Shown piece by piece: positions 5,370 to 5,435 of a stretch of 5,435 bases of DNA (positions are counted from its first letter, which is position 1; each line of letters begins with the position of its first letter). The stretch is taken from contig DEIT01000216.1 of NCBI GenBank assembly GCA_002352635.1, positions 1 to 5,435 of the forward strand. Reading direction: 5' to 3'. This DNA is from Hyphomicrobiaceae bacterium UBA2767. Its GTDB lineage: Bacteria > Pseudomonadota > Alphaproteobacteria > Rhizobiales > Methyloligellaceae. A program made the position numbers and the translations under genes. The notes beneath the pieces were generated by a model. That model was not told where the DNA came from. It worked only from the letters and a program-made list of their open reading frames with translations, and made no database searches.

Positions 5370-5435
5370 TCAAAATGTTATGACCGAACGGATCGACTTG
5401 CCCGCATGCATAAGATCAAACGCATCGTTGATCTT
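5370..5435 (-). CDS. S-(hydroxymethyl)glutathione dehydrogenase / class III alcohol dehydrogenase, C-terminal end (start outside window)
   Basis: The last 21 codons before a TGA at 5372-5370 read KINDAFDLMHAGKSIRSV followed by ITF. This closely matches the C-terminus of class III alcohol dehydrogenases (E. coli FrmA/AdhC: INDAFDLMHEGKSIRTV). These zinc enzymes oxidise S-hydroxymethylglutathione, formed from formaldehyde and glutathione, with NAD, and also reduce S-nitrosoglutathione. The motif is distinctive, but the zinc and cofactor sites of the ~370-residue protein lie outside the window, so a related zinc alcohol dehydrogenase is not excluded. It is on the same strand as hflK, 258 nt upstream. 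The gap suggests a separate transcription unit. Confidence 0.85.
   Translation of the reverse strand, partial: KINDAFDLMHAGKSIRSVITF

Noticed and set aside
1..5435. Defence system, mobile element, CRISPR or phage cargo
   Set aside because: All recognised genes are core metabolic or proteostasis genes with a common gene order; no direct repeats, transposase, integrase or attachment-like ends were seen.

Overview
The window looks like an ordinary chromosomal segment from an alphaproteobacterium, probably of the Hyphomicrobiales (rhizobial) group. The evidence is the SerB sequence, with an 'ADMDSTLIGQECIDELAD' motif block and a 'TALLFAQGYNREEF' tail as in rhizobial SerB proteins, the glycine-rich HflK, and the order hflK-hflC-DUF2065-degP. 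The DNA is moderately GC-rich and I see no insertion sequence, phage gene, CRISPR array, tRNA or rRNA.

Layout. Positions 1-321 (+) hold the C-terminal 106 residues of a PLP-dependent protein of the serine hydroxymethyltransferase family. After 17 nt comes serB (339-1235, +, GTG start), phosphoserine phosphatase. A 39-nt convergent gap with an imperfect hairpin separates serB from a four-gene minus-strand cluster. Read in transcription order, this cluster is hflK (5111-3990), hflC (4006-3113), a 61-residue two-helix DUF2065/YjeT-type membrane protein (3113-2928) and a Do/DegP-type periplasmic serine protease (2783-1275). Upstream of hflK is a 258-nt gap with a candidate sigma70 promoter and several inverted repeats. 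The right edge (5435-5370, -) is the last 21 codons of a class III alcohol dehydrogenase / S-(hydroxymethyl)glutathione dehydrogenase.

How the genes fit together. The plus-strand pair concerns serine: SerB makes L-serine from phosphoserine, and SHMT-family enzymes act on serine, glycine or related beta-hydroxy amino acids. The minus-strand cluster is a membrane and envelope protein quality-control module. HflK and HflC form the SPFH-domain complex that surrounds and modulates the FtsH protease, DUF2065 is a small membrane protein often encoded next to hflC (yjeT in E. coli), and DegP degrades or refolds damaged periplasmic proteins. hflK/hflC overlap by 17 nt and hflC/DUF2065 share one base (TAATG), so the first three genes are almost certainly translated from one mRNA. 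degP follows after 144 nt and may have additional control.

Two start codons were placed downstream of the longest possible reading frame: hflK at the ATG at 5111 and hflC at the ATG at 4006. I found no clear evidence of a previously undescribed system. The least explained sequences are the inverted repeats in front of hflK and degP.
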